From positions 13,986 through 77,985 of the forward strand of contig JAXLWN010000029.1 in NCBI GenBank assembly GCA_046328475.1: a stretch of DNA of 64,000 nt. The letters run 5' to 3'. This document shows, piece after piece, positions 38,012-47,938 of the stretch (position 1 is the first letter of the stretch; every line of letters begins with the position of its first letter). A model generated the notes under the pieces. The model was not told the origin of the DNA. It ran no database searches and saw only the letters and a program-made list of their open reading frames with translations. This DNA comes from CADCWN01 sp046328475 (lineage in GTDB: Bacteria > Chloroflexota > Chloroflexia > Thermomicrobiales > CADCWN01). The translations under genes were made by a program, and so were the position numbers.

Positions 38012-38478
38012 GCGTCTTCTACTTCGACTCTAGCGCCCTGGTAAAGCGCTATCTGAGAGAAACAGGCTCTGTCTGGGTTGCTGGCCTGACCGATCCGGCC
38101 GCCGGGCACCGCATTCTCGTGGCGGATGTCACGCTGGTAGAGATTGCGGCGGCAATCGCGCGCGGCACCGCGCCCGCACGGCATATCCTCCGGGCACGGG
38201 ACCGTGCCGTGACGTTAGTACGGCGACATTTCACAACCGACTATGAGACGAATGTTGCCGATCGCCTCGCCCTTGAGACGGCAATTGACCTGACCCAGCG
38301 CCACCGCTTACGTGCATACGACGCAATCCAACTTGCTACCCAGCTGGCAACCAATGCCGTCCTCTTGTCCGCCAGGCTGCCCAGCCCCATCTTCATCACT
38401 GCCGCCGACAATGACCTCGTCGCGGCAGCCCGTTCCGAAGGGCTGACCGCCGACGACGCCCAGAACCTGCACCCCTGA
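38008..38478 (+). CDS. PIN-domain toxin (VapC-like ribonuclease)
   Basis: The protein has 156 residues. Acidic catalytic positions are seen at D7 (FYFDSSALVKRYL), E in DVTLVEIAAAI and D in RAYDAIQLATQLA, with a last one in ITAADNDLVAAAR. This is the PIN fold, a Mg-dependent RNase. It is paired with the ribbon-helix-helix antitoxin through a four-base overlap. A terminator at 38493-38519 ends the transcript. Confidence 0.85.
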   Translation: MSVFYFDSSALVKRYLRETGSVWVAGLTDPAAGHRILVADVTLVEIAAAIARGTAPARHILRARDRAVTLVRRHFTTDYETNVADRLALETAIDLTQRHRLRAYDAIQLATQLATNAVLLSARLPSPIFITAADNDLVAAARSEGLTADDAQNLHP

Positions 38479-38492
38479 TAGCACAAACGCAA

Positions 38493-38519
38493 GAGCGCCG
38501 CCCGCAACAGGCGGCGCTC
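38493..38519 (+). terminator. hairpin between the PIN toxin and the mannonate-type dehydratase
   Basis: GAGCGCCGCC pairs with GGCGGCGCTC around a seven-base loop. It lies between converging genes and could act in both directions. Confidence 0.65.
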
Positions 38520-38545
38520 CACATCAATTCAGGTCCCTACGCCTC

Positions 38546-39530
38546 CTACGCCGTCGCCGCCTGGATCAGCGCCTTCGTATACCCCAGGCAGAACGACCGC
38601 TGCCGGTGCCCCAGCGTATCGACCGCCGAGTGCGGCGCATGGTCGGGCAGCACCATCTGGCCAGCCCAGATCCGGTACAGCTTGATGCACTGGTACATGT
38701 CCCCCCTCGTCTGGGAAGACTTCCTCGAAGTTGAGTAGCAGCCCCGGATGTTGCCGATAGACGCGGCGTCTTACCGGCGCTCCCGAAGTAGCGGATAACC
38801 TCCGGCACCTCACGCTTCCGGGTCCTCCAGCATCTCGGCCACCGTCCCCTGGCAGAAGTTCAGGCCGTGGTAGGGGCTGGGCGCGATCTCGATCAGCCGC
38901 TTGATCCCCTCCACCGAGCCGAGCACCGTATCGACGCCGCGCAGACCTCCCGGCGGCAGCGCCGGGTCGTGCGGGTGGCAGGCCATCTTCACGCCCGCCG
39001 CCTCCGCCACCGGGATCACCCGCTCCAGGAAGTAGGTGATCGCCTCCCAGACTTGCTCCCGGCCCGAACTCGGTCGGCGTCGTGTCGGTCCACTTGCTCG
39101 CGTCGAAATGGCTGCTTAGGTCACGCCGCCGCGACCCGGCGTCCGCCCCGTGCGCGGCACCCCGAGCAGGTTCAGGTTGTACTTCAGGCAGGGCACGCCC
39201 GCCTCGCCCGCCGCGCGCACATTCTGCTTGATGATCTCGATGTCCTGCTCGCGCCCCTCCTGCCCCAGCATGATGCGCGGGAAGCGTTGTCGCGTGACAT
39301 AGGTCGATTGCGGATCGGAGAGCGACAACACATCCATCGTCAGGCCGAAGCTGGCCAGTCGCCGCTGCACCTGCCGAATCCCCTCCACGCGCCAGGTGCC
39401 ATCCGGATTCTCGATCGCCTCCGTGCCCGGCCGTGCGTCGAATTCGCCGCGACGTGCTCGACCCCATCTGCGCCGCCCAGGCCAGATTCTCGTCGGAGAG
39501 ATCGTTCAACTGCTCGCCGATATACGCCAT
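38546..39530 (-). CDS. Mannonate dehydratase-like TIM-barrel protein (UxuA family), frameshifted
   Basis: The gene is broken in at least four places (near 39455, 39115, 39060, 38815 and 38700). Its parts fit one protein: MAYIGEQLNDLSDENLAW at the start; VTRQRFPRIMLGQEGREQDI; GVKMACHPHDPALPPGGLRG; SPYHGLNFCQGTVAEMLED; a late EVFPDEG; and VLPDHAPHSAVDTLGHRQR at the end. The CHPHDP and NFCQGT motifs are those of UxuA, which dehydrates D-mannonate in hexuronate catabolism. ATG 39530 is preceded by GAGGGAAAG. The enzyme should need a divalent metal; substrate is inferred only. Confidence 0.7.
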
Positions 39531-39623
39531 CCGCTTTCCCTCTGCGTCACCAGACGCCACAATCAATCGCCCGCGCCACTACCCGACTTTGCCGCGCCCG
39601 CAATGGCACTGCGACCCTCACGC

Positions 39624-40114
39624 CTATTCGACCGTCCTGGCGAAGAGGAAGAAGTCGAGATCGCCCGGCGAGTAGCCGCAGGCGGTCAACCAGCTCGGCC
39701 AACTCCGACCGGTGCTGCGTGCTGTGATTGATCACCTGGAAAAGGACATGCCAGAGGGTATACCGCGTGCGTCTCGCCGCGCCGCGCGAAGCGGAGCGGC
39801 CGACCGGGCGCATCATCGTCCAGCCCGGCGAGATAGGCGTCGAGCCGCCGCCGCTCCGCCGCCCACCCGGCGCGATACGCCGCCACCGTCGGGAAATCAT
39901 CGGGGCCGATCGCCACTTCTGTCCGCCCCGTCTCGCAGCGCACCCGCCACAAGTGCTGCGCGATCAGCACATGTGCGTCAGAATCTGGCGGATACTCTGC
40001 CGCCCGGCCCGTCGGCTCCTCGTATTGCTCGGGCGTGAGCCGGTCGGCCTGGTCAGAGATCTTGCCGCGTAAGGCATCGAAATCGAACAGCGTGCGGATC
40101 GCGGCGAGCTGCAT
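39624..40114 (-). CDS. DinB-family protein, frameshifted
   Basis: The reconstructed protein has about 160 residues. The helix-bundle pattern reads MQLAAIRTLFDFDALRGKIS, MLIAQHLWRVRCETG (first metal histidine), HVLFQVINHSTQHRSELAEL (two histidines) and a final YSPGDLDFFLFARTVE. The three spread histidines are typical for DinB/YfiT-type thiol-dependent transferases. Breaks lie near 39985, 39765 and 39690. ATG 40114 follows GGAGGGGAA. Four genes in a row here run in the same direction. Confidence 0.75.
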
Positions 40115-40320
40115 TTCCCCTCCGGTGCTACGCGACGACGTTCGCGGCCATGCTGGGCACGAACGCGCGTCGCAACAGCCTCGCCCGATAGCGCGCCACG
40201 CCCCATCAGCCGGATTGATCCGGCATTATCGGCGGACGCTTCATGTCCGGGCGGGCACCACAACACCACCGACGTTGACAGCACCTCTCTCACCCTTCCC
40301 GCACCGTTCTAAAGACACCA
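40115..40320. repeat. CCGGAT/GGACG hairpin repeat
   Basis: 40205-40259 has AGCCGGATTGATCCGGCAT and a GGACGCTTCATGTCCGGGCG hairpin. The same construct occurs at 48097-48156 with changed loops. Confidence 0.55.
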
Positions 40321-40619
40321 TCACCCGCCTTTGCCCTCGCTATTCCCGCCGCTGGTCGGGAACGCCGCCGCGTACTGCTCGTAGAGTTGCTCCGGGTTGC
40401 TCGCGAACAACGCCACAAAGCCGCACGACCCGCAGACCACCCCGGTGATCTCCGTGTGTACCTTCTCGGTAAAGATCGCGCCTGCGGCCTCGTCGCAAAG
40501 CTGATCGCATGGACATGCGCATTCCCCCCACCAAACGCCGAAGATCCTCCAGGCTCACCCCGCGCACCAACCGCGCGAGAGCCGCAATTCAGGCATCGCT
40601 GCGCCCCATCGCCACTCAT
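40321..40619 (-). CDS. Small zinc-ribbon protein, frameshifted
   Basis: The joined frames give MSGDGAQRCLNCGSRAVGAR, then a short region, then LCDEAAGAIFTEKVHTEITG and VVCGSCGFVALFASNPEQLYEQYAAAFP. CxxC appears at both ends, predicting one zinc. The breaks are in the middle (near 40560 and 40500). It starts 8 bases after the stop of the upstream small gene, so they share an operon. Similar small zinc-finger-like proteins are common in Chloroflexota, with unknown role. Confidence 0.6.
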
Positions 40620-40626
40620 CACACCC

Positions 40627-40932
40627 TCACTGCTCCAAACACACCACGTCGCCCATCTCAACGACAGCAGGGATGATCGTCGTGACGTTCCCCTCAGCCC
40701 GCGCAGGCGAGCTTGGCAGTGCGCCGCAGCGCACCCCAGCCCAAGCCTTCAGGCTTTGGGCCACCCTCAACGCGGCGTGCCGCCGCTTCTTATGCCGCTG
40801 CACACCCTTCCGTGGCGCAACATCGACCGACCGAATCGCCCCCAGCCCCACGGCCCGGGCGCTCGCGCCGCGCTGAAAAACGCGCGCGGCAACCCGCGTC
40901 ACCACCCGCCGCAGCCGACTCGATAGCTTCAT
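40627..40932 (-). CDS. Hypothetical basic protein containing a translated hairpin repeat
   Basis: The protein has 101 residues. A basic N-terminal half (MKLSSRLRRVVTRVAARVFQ...VQRHKKRRHAALRV) and a short hydrophobic end (GNVTTIIPAVVEMGDVVCLE) are separated by about 23 residues (AQSLKAWAGVRCGALPSSPA...). The middle is the translation of the hairpin repeat at 40695-40762. The ORF stays open across the insert. I do not recognise the protein. GGGGGTGATCC precedes ATG 40932 and the next gene follows closely. Confidence 0.45.
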   Translation of the reverse strand: MKLSSRLRRVVTRVAARVFQRGASARAVGLGAIRSVDVAPRKGVQRHKKRRHAALRVAQSLKAWAGVRCGALPSSPARAEGNVTTIIPAVVEMGDVVCLEQ

Positions 40933-41110
40933 CGGATCACCCCCGTCACGCCGGACAAGACCTCCTACCACTATCTACGCCGCGCATCCACACCGCGTCT
41001 CACCGCAGCGCCGCGCTTCGCTATACTCCCGCGTGCAACGCCAGGTGCCCGCGCCTCGCACCAATGCCGGGGTGCAACGCGCGGGGCCATCGATGTCGAG
41101 AAGGGCGAGG

Positions 41111-41808
41111 ATGTCGTCGGAAGAAGGACAGGTGCAATACTACGCCGCCCTGCGCGGCCAGTTCGGCGACAGCGCGCTCGCCCTGATCGCGGCGCGCGGT
41201 GCCCTGCTCGGCCAGGCGCGCTGGGCCACCCGCGAAAACTACCAGCGTTGGCGCGGGATCGGGATGACCAAGGTCGCCCTGGGGGCTGACCCGGAAGAAC
41301 TCGCGCAACTCCGCGCCGCCACCGGAAACCATCGCCCTCCGCGCCGACGGCCGCGAGGCCGCGCCCGACGAGCCCGCCGCCCTGCTCGTCCTGCCACCCA
41401 TGACCAAAGCCGACGCCGCGCCGATCCTCGGCCACCTCCGCCTCGCCTCGAAGCGGCGCGGCCGCGACTCCCCGACTCCAGCGTCATCCCGGTCCTGCTG
41501 CTCGTCTTCGCCGGGGACCTCGGCATGCACGGCGGCAAGCTCGCCGCCCAGGCCGCCCACGGCGTCCTCCGTGCCGAATCGTCCTACGCCGCGCAACCCG
41601 CCTGGGCCGAATGGGAGCAATCCGGCGCACCGATCGCCATCCGCAAGACCAATTCCGACGACCTCGCCGCCCTGGCCGAAAAATATCCCGGCAGCGCCAT
41701 CCGCGACGCCGGCTTCACCCAGATCGCCGCCGGATCCCTCACCGTCGTCGCCCTCCCCCCTGGCGACCCCGATATCCGCTCCTGCTGCGCAAACTCGAAC
41801 CCTGGTGA
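41111..41808 (+). CDS. Tandem PTH2-type peptidyl-tRNA hydrolase-like protein, frameshifted
   Basis: Two PTH2-like units can be read. The second is standard: VLLLVFAGDLGMHGGKLAAQ, AAHGVLRAE, APIAIRKTNSDDLAALAEK and SAIRDAGFTQIAAGSLTVVAL. It carries the GKxxxQxAH substrate and catalytic pattern. The first (QYYAALRGQFGDSALALIAA, GIGMTKVALGADPEELAQL, PAALLVLPPMTKADAAPILG) keeps the fold pattern but lacks that motif. Breaks lie near 41325, 41475 and 41780; the last gives LLRKLEPW and TGA at 41808. ATG 41111 is suggested by a purine-rich upstream. Whether the two units are one protein is not certain. Confidence 0.65.
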
Positions 41809-41809
41809 G

Positions 41810-43465
41810 CCACGCCCGTCGCCTCGGGCGAAGCCGTAGCGTTCGCGCGCCGCCTCCGCCGGGATCGCCCCCTCCCGCAGGTCGCGCTCCACCAGCGCCC
41901 GGTCCCGCTCGCGCGGATCGCCATGCCCCCTGCCCCCGGCGCGTCACAATCAGGATCGCCTCGCCCGGCCCGCAGCACGCCGCTCCCGCGCCGCATCGGC
42001 GCAGCCCCTCGCTCACCGCGATCCGCGCCTTGCCCCCTTCCCCGCCCCGAACAACCCCACGGTGCCGACAGCCTGCCGCCGCGTGGAATTGACCCCCACC
42101 CGCGCCTCGTGCCCCACCACCCGCACCCGCCGGTGAATGCCCATCATTTGCGCCACTTCCCCGCCCCGCCCGGATCATCCACCAACTCGTACCGCTCCAC
42201 CACGCGGGTGCTCCACGCCAAACGCGCTCCACCGGCGATTGCCGGTATTCGTCACATGCACCTGCACCATCAGCCGCTTAATCGCCGTCGCCCGCGCCCC
42301 GAACCCGCCGCCGATCGTCTCCGGGTAGACGTAATACTGGCCCGTGCGCGGATCGACCCCGCTGGAAAGTAACTCGCGATGGCATTCGCCCGTTGCACGC
42401 CGCGATGATCCTGTCGGGAATCGCCGGGGCCAGCGCCCGTGAATCAAATCCACCACCCGCTGGCAGGTCGAAGTCCGACCATTCACCGCCGCCGGTGCGA
42501 CACAGTTCAGAATCTCGTCCCTTCCGGCGCGCTGACGTGGATCGGCCGGTACAGCCCCGCATTCGGCAGAATCGTCGGGTCCACCACCGTCTTCACCGCG
42601 TAGTAGACCGTCGCCAGCAACGCCGTCCAGACCATGTTCAGCCCCGCGCGCACCTGCGGCGGATTCCCCGCGAAGTCGAGCCACAGCTCCTCGCCGCGCA
42701 CCGCGATCTCGACCCGCAGCGTCAACTCATCCTCAATATCCTCGCCATCAAAACGGTCCTCAAGCCGATACACCCCATCCGGAATCGACGCAACCGCGCG
42801 CGTCTTGCGCTCGGCGTATCGAGCAGCGCCTCCCCGCCGCTAGCACCAGTTCCCGTCCATACCGGTCGCAGAGCGCCCGCAGCCTTACGCTGCACCCCCA
42901 GCCGGTTCGCCGCCATCTGCGCCCGCAAATCGGCCCGCCGCTCGTGCGGCACCTGGCAATTCAGCAGAATCAACTCCAAAATATCGCCCTGCAACTCTCC
43001 CCGGCGGTAGAGTCGCACCGGGGGAATCCTCAAGCCTTCCTGGTAGATGTGCGCGTGCCCCCGGTCGACAAAATCGGCGTGGTGCGCCAGATTCGTCGCC
43101 CACCCCACAATCATCCCCTCGTGGAACACCGGCGTCGCCAGCACAATGTCGGGCAGATGCGTCCCCCCACCGGTATACGCATCATTCCCGACGAACGTAT
43201 CCCCCTCCGCGATCTCCTCCGGCCGGTACCGCTCCAACACCGCCCCCACGATCCCCATCAGCGATCCCAGGTGGATCGGGATATGCTCCGCCTGCGCCAG
43301 CGTCCGCCCCTGCGCATCAAACAACGCCGTCGAACTATCCCGCCGCTCCTTGATATTCGTCGAATACGACGCCCTTACCAGCGTCTCGCCCATCTCCTCC
43401 ACAATCGACGAAAACGCATTCCCGATCACCTCCACCGTGATCGGATCAAGCCCCACCCCAGCCAT
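41810..43465 (-). CDS. hyuB: Hydantoinase B/oxoprolinase beta-type subunit, frameshifted
   Basis: The first 190 residues are intact: LDPITVEVIGNAFSSIVEEM, ERRDSSTALFDAQGRTLAQA, HIPIHLGSLMGIV, FVGNDAYTGGGTHLPDIVLA and FVDRGHAHIYQEGLRIPPVR. They are clearly HyuB, which with HyuA hydrolyses hydantoin or oxoproline-like rings using ATP. Further down FAGNPPQVRAGLNMVW, NAGLYRPIHVSAPEGT and QYYVYPETIGGGFGA appear in other frames, with at least four joins. The last clear part, DRALVERDLREGAIPAEAAR, puts the end near 41,810; the stop itself cannot be fixed. ATG 43465 is the chosen start. Confidence 0.75.
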
Positions 43466-43479
43466 CACCACCCCCAACT

Positions 43480-43626
43480 TTCGGTTCTGGTTCGAAGGTT
43501 AGAACGTTGAAAGGTTCGAAAGTTCGGAAATCAGCGCTTGTATGTCGCGCGCCCAACCTTCAAACCTTCGAACCTTCGAACCGTAACCCCGTCCCTCGTT
43601 ACTCGTTACTCGTTACTCGTTACTCC
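43480..43626. repeat. 8-mer and 7-mer repeat array between hyuA and hyuB
   Basis: The left part (43480-43583) consists of facing arms built from GGTTCGAA and CCTTCGAA units of eight bases. The right part (43597-43626) is four GTTACTC units of seven. HyuA reads into the right part and ends there. Confidence 0.75.
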
Positions 43627-45663
43627 GATCACCACATTCCTATACCCATCCACCGCCGCCCGCTGCCCCGGCAGAATCAGCGTCGTCGCGTCGAGTTGAT
43701 CGATCAGCGCCGGGCCAACCAGCCGATTCCCGCTCGCCAGCAAACTGCGCTCATAGACCGGGCACTCCACAAAGCCCCCCGCCTCCGGCAGGTACACCTC
43801 GCGACTCCCCACCCGCGCCCCGCTCGCCTCCATCCCACCAGCCGGACTTGCCCGCAACTCCGCCTTCGGCGTCACCCCGCTCGCCTCCACCCGGAACGTC
43901 ACCGCCTGGATCGGCTCCCCCGGCTGGTCGTAGCCATACAACTGCTCGTGCGCCCGCGCGAACCCCGCCGCCAGCTCCGCCAGCGCCGCGTCGTCCAGCA
44001 CCCCCTCGCCCGCCGCCACCGCCAATTCGTAATTCTGCCCCTGGTAGCGCAGATCGACCGATCGCCGCACCTGCCGCCGCCCGGCCCCGATACCTTCCGC
44101 CTCAAACCACGCCTCCGCTCGCCCCGCAAGCTCCGCGAACGCCCCATTAATCGCGTCGAGCGACCCCGGCACCAGCCGCAGCAGCCGCGTCAGCGAGAAA
44201 TCGGTCCGCAAATCGGTCACGAGCAACCCGAGCGCGCACAAAATCCCCGGCGCTTCCGGCACGATCACGCGCGGAATATCGAGCTCGCGCGCCAGCCGCG
44301 CCGCGTGCAGCGGACCCGCCCCGCCGAATGCTACCAGCGTGAAATCGCGCGGGTCATGCCCCCGCTGCACCGAGATCACCCGGATCGCCCGCGCCATCGT
44401 CGCCGTCACCACGCTGACGATCCCCTGCGCCGTCGCCAGCGGCTCCAGTCCCAGCCGCCTCGCCAGTCGCTCGATCGCCCCCCACGCCGCCGTCGCGTCG
44501 ATCGCCATCCGCCCCCCGAGCAAGTGCGCCTGCGGCAGCGCCCCCAGCACCACGTTCGCGTCGGTCACGGTCGGCTCCTCGTTCCCCAACCCGTAGCAGA
44601 CCGGACCCGGCTCGGCCCCCGCGCTCTGCGGCCCCACCTTCAGGTGCCCGCCGCTGTCGATCCAGGCAATCGAGCCGCCCCCGGCCCCCACCGCGTGAAT
44701 ATCGATCATCGGCGTCTTCACCGGGTAGCCCTCGACCTCCTTCTCCCCCGTCAGCCGCGGCTCCCCCCGCGCCACCAGCGAGACATCGGTCGAGGTCCCC
44801 CCCATATCGAACGTGATCAGATCCGCCATGCCCGCCAGCCGCGCCACCGCCAGCGCCCCCACCACCCCCGAGCTCGGCCCCGAGAGCACCGTCCGCACCG
44901 GGTGCCGCTCCGCCGCCTCGAACGAGATAATCCCCCCGTTGCTCTGCGTGATGTGCGGCGCAACCTTAACGCCAATCCGGGCCAACTGCGGGCGCAAATT
45001 CGCCAGATAGCTCGCCATCACCGGACCCAGATAGCCGTTGATCACCGTCGTGCTCAGCCGCTCGTACTCCCGGAACTCCGGCAACACCTCGTGCGAGATG
45101 CTGGCATATGCCTCCGGGAACTCTTCGCGCAGCATCCGCCCTACGATCTGCTCGTGCTGCGGATAGAGATAGCTATAGAGGAAGCAGACCGCGACCGCGC
45201 GCACCCCGATCGCGCGCAGTCGCCGCACCGCCGCGCGCACCTCCCCCTCGTCGAGCGCCTGCTCCACCGTCCCGTCGTGCAGCACCCGCTCGGCCACCTC
45301 CAGCCGCCGGTCGCGCCGCACCAGCGGCTCCGGCTTATCGGCCTGCAAGTCGTACAGATCCGGCCTGCGCTGCCGCCCGATCTCCAGGATGTCGCGGAAT
45401 CCCGCCGTCGTGATCAGCCCCGTCGCCGCCCCGCGCCCCTGGATCAGCGTATTCGTCGCCACCGTCGTCCCGTGCGCGAAATAGGCGACCTCTCCCTCGC
45501 CCGCCTCCGCCAGGATCGCCGCCACCCCCGCCGCGATCGCCCGCGACGGATCGGCCGGGGTGCTCGACACCTTCGTCACCCGGATCGCGCCCGACTCCTC
45601 CTCGAACAGGCACACATCCGTGAACGTCCCCCCCGCGTCAACCCCGATCCGCCAGCGCGGCAT
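43606..45663 (-). CDS. hyuA: Hydantoinase A/oxoprolinase alpha-type subunit
   Basis: The protein has 685 residues. It starts MPRWRIGVDAGGTFTDVCLF, the ATPase-like phosphate loop of this family, and has AYFAHGTTVATNTLIQ, HEVLPEFREYERLSTTVING, LITFDMGGTSTDVSL, and DIHAVGAGGGSIAWID. HyuA and HyuB form the ATP-dependent hydantoinase/oxoprolinase complex. ATG 45663 is preceded by GGAAGGGCAAGG. The last residues GVTSNE are read from a GTTACTC heptamer array whose TAA is the stop. hyuB follows in the same direction. Confidence 0.9.
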   Translation of the reverse strand: MPRWRIGVDAGGTFTDVCLFEEESGAIRVTKVSSTPADPSRAIAAGVAAILAEAGEGEVAYFAHGTTVATNTLIQGRGAATGLITTAGFRDILEIGRQRRPDLYDLQADKPEPLVRRDRRLEVAERVLHDGTVEQALDEGEVRAAVRRLRAIGVRAVAVCFLYSYLYPQHEQIVGRMLREEFPEAYASISHEVLPEFREYERLSTTVINGYLGPVMASYLANLRPQLARIGVKVAPHITQSNGGIISFEAAERHPVRTVLSGPSSGVVGALAVARLAGMADLITFDMGGTSTDVSLVARGEPRLTGEKEVEGYPVKTPMIDIHAVGAGGGSIAWIDSGGHLKVGPQSAGAEPGPVCYGLGNEEPTVTDANVVLGALPQAHLLGGRMAIDATAAWGAIERLARRLGLEPLATAQGIVSVVTATMARAIRVISVQRGHDPRDFTLVAFGGAGPLHAARLARELDIPRVIVPEAPGILCALGLLVTDLRTDFSLTRLLRLVPGSLDAINGAFAELAGRAEAWFEAEGIGAGRRQVRRSVDLRYQGQNYELAVAAGEGVLDDAALAELAAGFARAHEQLYGYDQPGEPIQAVTFRVEASGVTPKAELRASPAGGMEASGARVGSREVYLPEAGGFVECPVYERSLLASGNRLVGPALIDQLDATTLILPGQRAAVDGYRNVVIGVTSNE

Positions 45664-46204
45664 ATCGCCCTTGCCCTTCCACGCCACCCAACGCCGCACC
45701 ACCCGGCGGCGCATTCTTCCGCACCGCTCGCACCACTGTCAATCGCGCCCGCACGTTCACCGCGCGTACATGCGCAACGCTGTGTTACACTCAGCCAACT
45801 CACCGCACAGCGCGCAGCCCCACCAGGGCGAGGCTGTCGGGGTTGGTCGAGCACATCAGGTGGCGAGTTTCCCATTATGAACCGCTGCGCAGGCAGCTCC
45901 GCGCGGGCCATCCCCGATCGGTGTGTCCTCGGCCATCGCTCCCCGTCGCCCGCCCGCTGGCGTACCCTCATCGCCCAGGCGGGCCGGTCAATCACACCGC
46001 GACGATGATCCCGGCAAAACCGGATCACAAACGCTGAAGCTTCCCGCTGAGAGGCCTCCCCATGGAACGCGCGCCACCGGACAGATCGCGCTCGCCGCGT
46101 CCTTCGGCTGCGGGTGAGTTGGGGAACCCCCGGCGGTCGGGGCGGGTGGGAGGAGCCTGGACAACACTGCGGCTGCGGCATTGTTGGGTCGTTTGGGGGA
46201 GGCT
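45664..46204. other. divergent intergenic region upstream of the subtilase
   Basis: This 541-base gap lies between divergent hyuA and the protease gene. TACACT at 45786-45791 preceded by TGT could be an extended -10 for the protease, about 410 bases before its start. A hairpin GATCCCGG...CCGGATC occurs near 46006-46025. I recognise no ribosomal leader or riboswitch. ORFs here are not convincing. Confidence 0.4.
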
Positions 46205-47938
46205 ATGAATCGCAAACTCATCTGGATCACCACGCTCGCGTTCATCCTCGGCGCGGTGCTGGCCGTCGGCCCCTTGCCGAGCGACGCGTCGGCGCAGGCA
46301 ATCGTGAACGGCACCATCACCGGCGACGCCAACGAGTACGTCGTCCTCTACACCGAAGGGGCCTCCCTGGCCTCGGCCCGCGCGGCCGTCAAGGCCGTCG
46401 GCGGCACGATCATCCGCGAGAACATCCAGGTCGGCGTCGCCACCGTGCGCACGGCCAACGCCAACTTCGTGACCGCCGTCAGCAAGCAGAGCGCCCTCGC
46501 CGGGGCCTCGCGCAACGCGCCGGTCGGCTACGCGCCGCAAGAGGTGCGCGCCAAGAACCAGGAAGTCGAGCGCGAGGGCGCGGCTCAGCCCGCCACCGCC
46601 GGGCAGCGCGCCCAGGTCGCGACGGCCAGCCCACCGCCCAGCGCCGAACCGCTCGCCAATCTGCAGTGGGACATGCAGATGATCAACGCCACCGTCGATG
46701 GCTCCTACAAAGTCCAACCGGGTGACCGGCGCGTGCTGGTGGGCGTGCTCGATACCGGCATCGACGGCTCGCACCCGGACATCGCGCCCAACTTCAACCG
46801 GGAACTCAGTCGCAACTTCACGCGCGATATCGAAATCATCGACGGCTCGTGCGCCTCCGATCCGGACGGCTCCTGCTCCGATCCGAATGACGTGGACGAG
46901 GACGGCCACGGCACGCACGTCGCCAGCACGATCGCCGCGCCGCTCAACGGCCTCGGCATCGCGGGCGTCGCGCCGAACGTCACGCTGGTCAACCTGCGCG
47001 CCGGCCAGGACTCCGGCTACTTCTTCCTCCAGGCGACGGTCGATGCGCTGACCTACGCGGGCGACATCGGCGTCGATGTCGTCAACATGAGCTACTACAT
47101 CGACCCGTGGGCGTTCAACTGCGCCAACAACCCGGCCGACTCACCGGACGAGCAACTGGAGCAGCAGACGATCATCGCGGCCACGAACCGCGCCCTCACC
47201 TACGCGCACAACCACGGCGTCACGCTGATCGCCGCGCTCGGCAACGGCCACACCAACTACGACCAGAAGTCGTTCGACGGCAGCAGCCCCGACTTCCCGC
47301 CCAACACCGAGCACGATCGCACCATCACCAATGGCTGCCTCGACATGCCGACCGAGGGCAGCCATGTGCTGTCGATCACGGCGATCGGCCCGAGCAAGAC
47401 GAAGGCCGACTACTCGAACTATGGCCGTAGCGAGGCCACGGTCGCCGCGCCCGGCGGCTACTTCCGCGACGGCCTCGGCACGCCGAGCTACCGCACCAAC
47501 GAAAACGAGATCCTCGCCGCCTACCCCGAGAGCGTCGGACGCGCCGCAGGCGACATCGACGTGAACGGCAATCCAACCGTGGACGCCGTCGTGCGCGACT
47601 GCCAGGGCGACGTCTGCGCCTACTACCAGTATCTCCAGGGCACCTCAATGGCGACGCCCCACGCGGTGGGCGTGGCCGCGCTGATCGTCAGCGCCTACGG
47701 CACCAGGGATCGCGCACACCCCGGCGGCCTGACGATGGACCCCGATCTGGTTGAAAACTACCTGCGCAGCAGCGCGGTCGATACCCCCTGCCCGAACCCG
47801 CGCACCGTGGACTACACGCTCGTCGGTCGGCCAGCCGAATTTAATGCCACCTGCGTCGGTCCAGTAACCCGCAACAGCTTCTACGGCGACGGAATCATCA
47901 ACGCCCTGAACGCCGTTCGCGTCCGCGTCGACCGGTGA
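46205..47938 (+). CDS. Secreted S8-family subtilisin-like serine protease
   Basis: The protein has 577 residues. A signal peptide begins MNRKLIWITTLAFILGAVLA, with a likely cut after ASA (about residue 32). A propeptide of about 120 residues follows. The catalytic triad reads D in VLDTGIDGSHPD, H in DGHGTHVAST and S in GTSMATPHAVG, with the oxyanion Asn in AALGNGHTN. The domain contains extra loops with paired cysteines, typical of extracellular enzymes. ATG 46205 follows GGGGGAGG. It is intact and probably a nutritional secreted protease. Confidence 0.93.
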   Translation: MNRKLIWITTLAFILGAVLAVGPLPSDASAQAIVNGTITGDANEYVVLYTEGASLASARAAVKAVGGTIIRENIQVGVATVRTANANFVTAVSKQSALAGASRNAPVGYAPQEVRAKNQEVEREGAAQPATAGQRAQVATASPPPSAEPLANLQWDMQMINATVDGSYKVQPGDRRVLVGVLDTGIDGSHPDIAPNFNRELSRNFTRDIEIIDGSCASDPDGSCSDPNDVDEDGHGTHVASTIAAPLNGLGIAGVAPNVTLVNLRAGQDSGYFFLQATVDALTYAGDIGVDVVNMSYYIDPWAFNCANNPADSPDEQLEQQTIIAATNRALTYAHNHGVTLIAALGNGHTNYDQKSFDGSSPDFPPNTEHDRTITNGCLDMPTEGSHVLSITAIGPSKTKADYSNYGRSEATVAAPGGYFRDGLGTPSYRTNENEILAAYPESVGRAAGDIDVNGNPTVDAVVRDCQGDVCAYYQYLQGTSMATPHAVGVAALIVSAYGTRDRAHPGGLTMDPDLVENYLRSSAVDTPCPNPRTVDYTLVGRPAEFNATCVGPVTRNSFYGDGIINALNAVRVRVDR

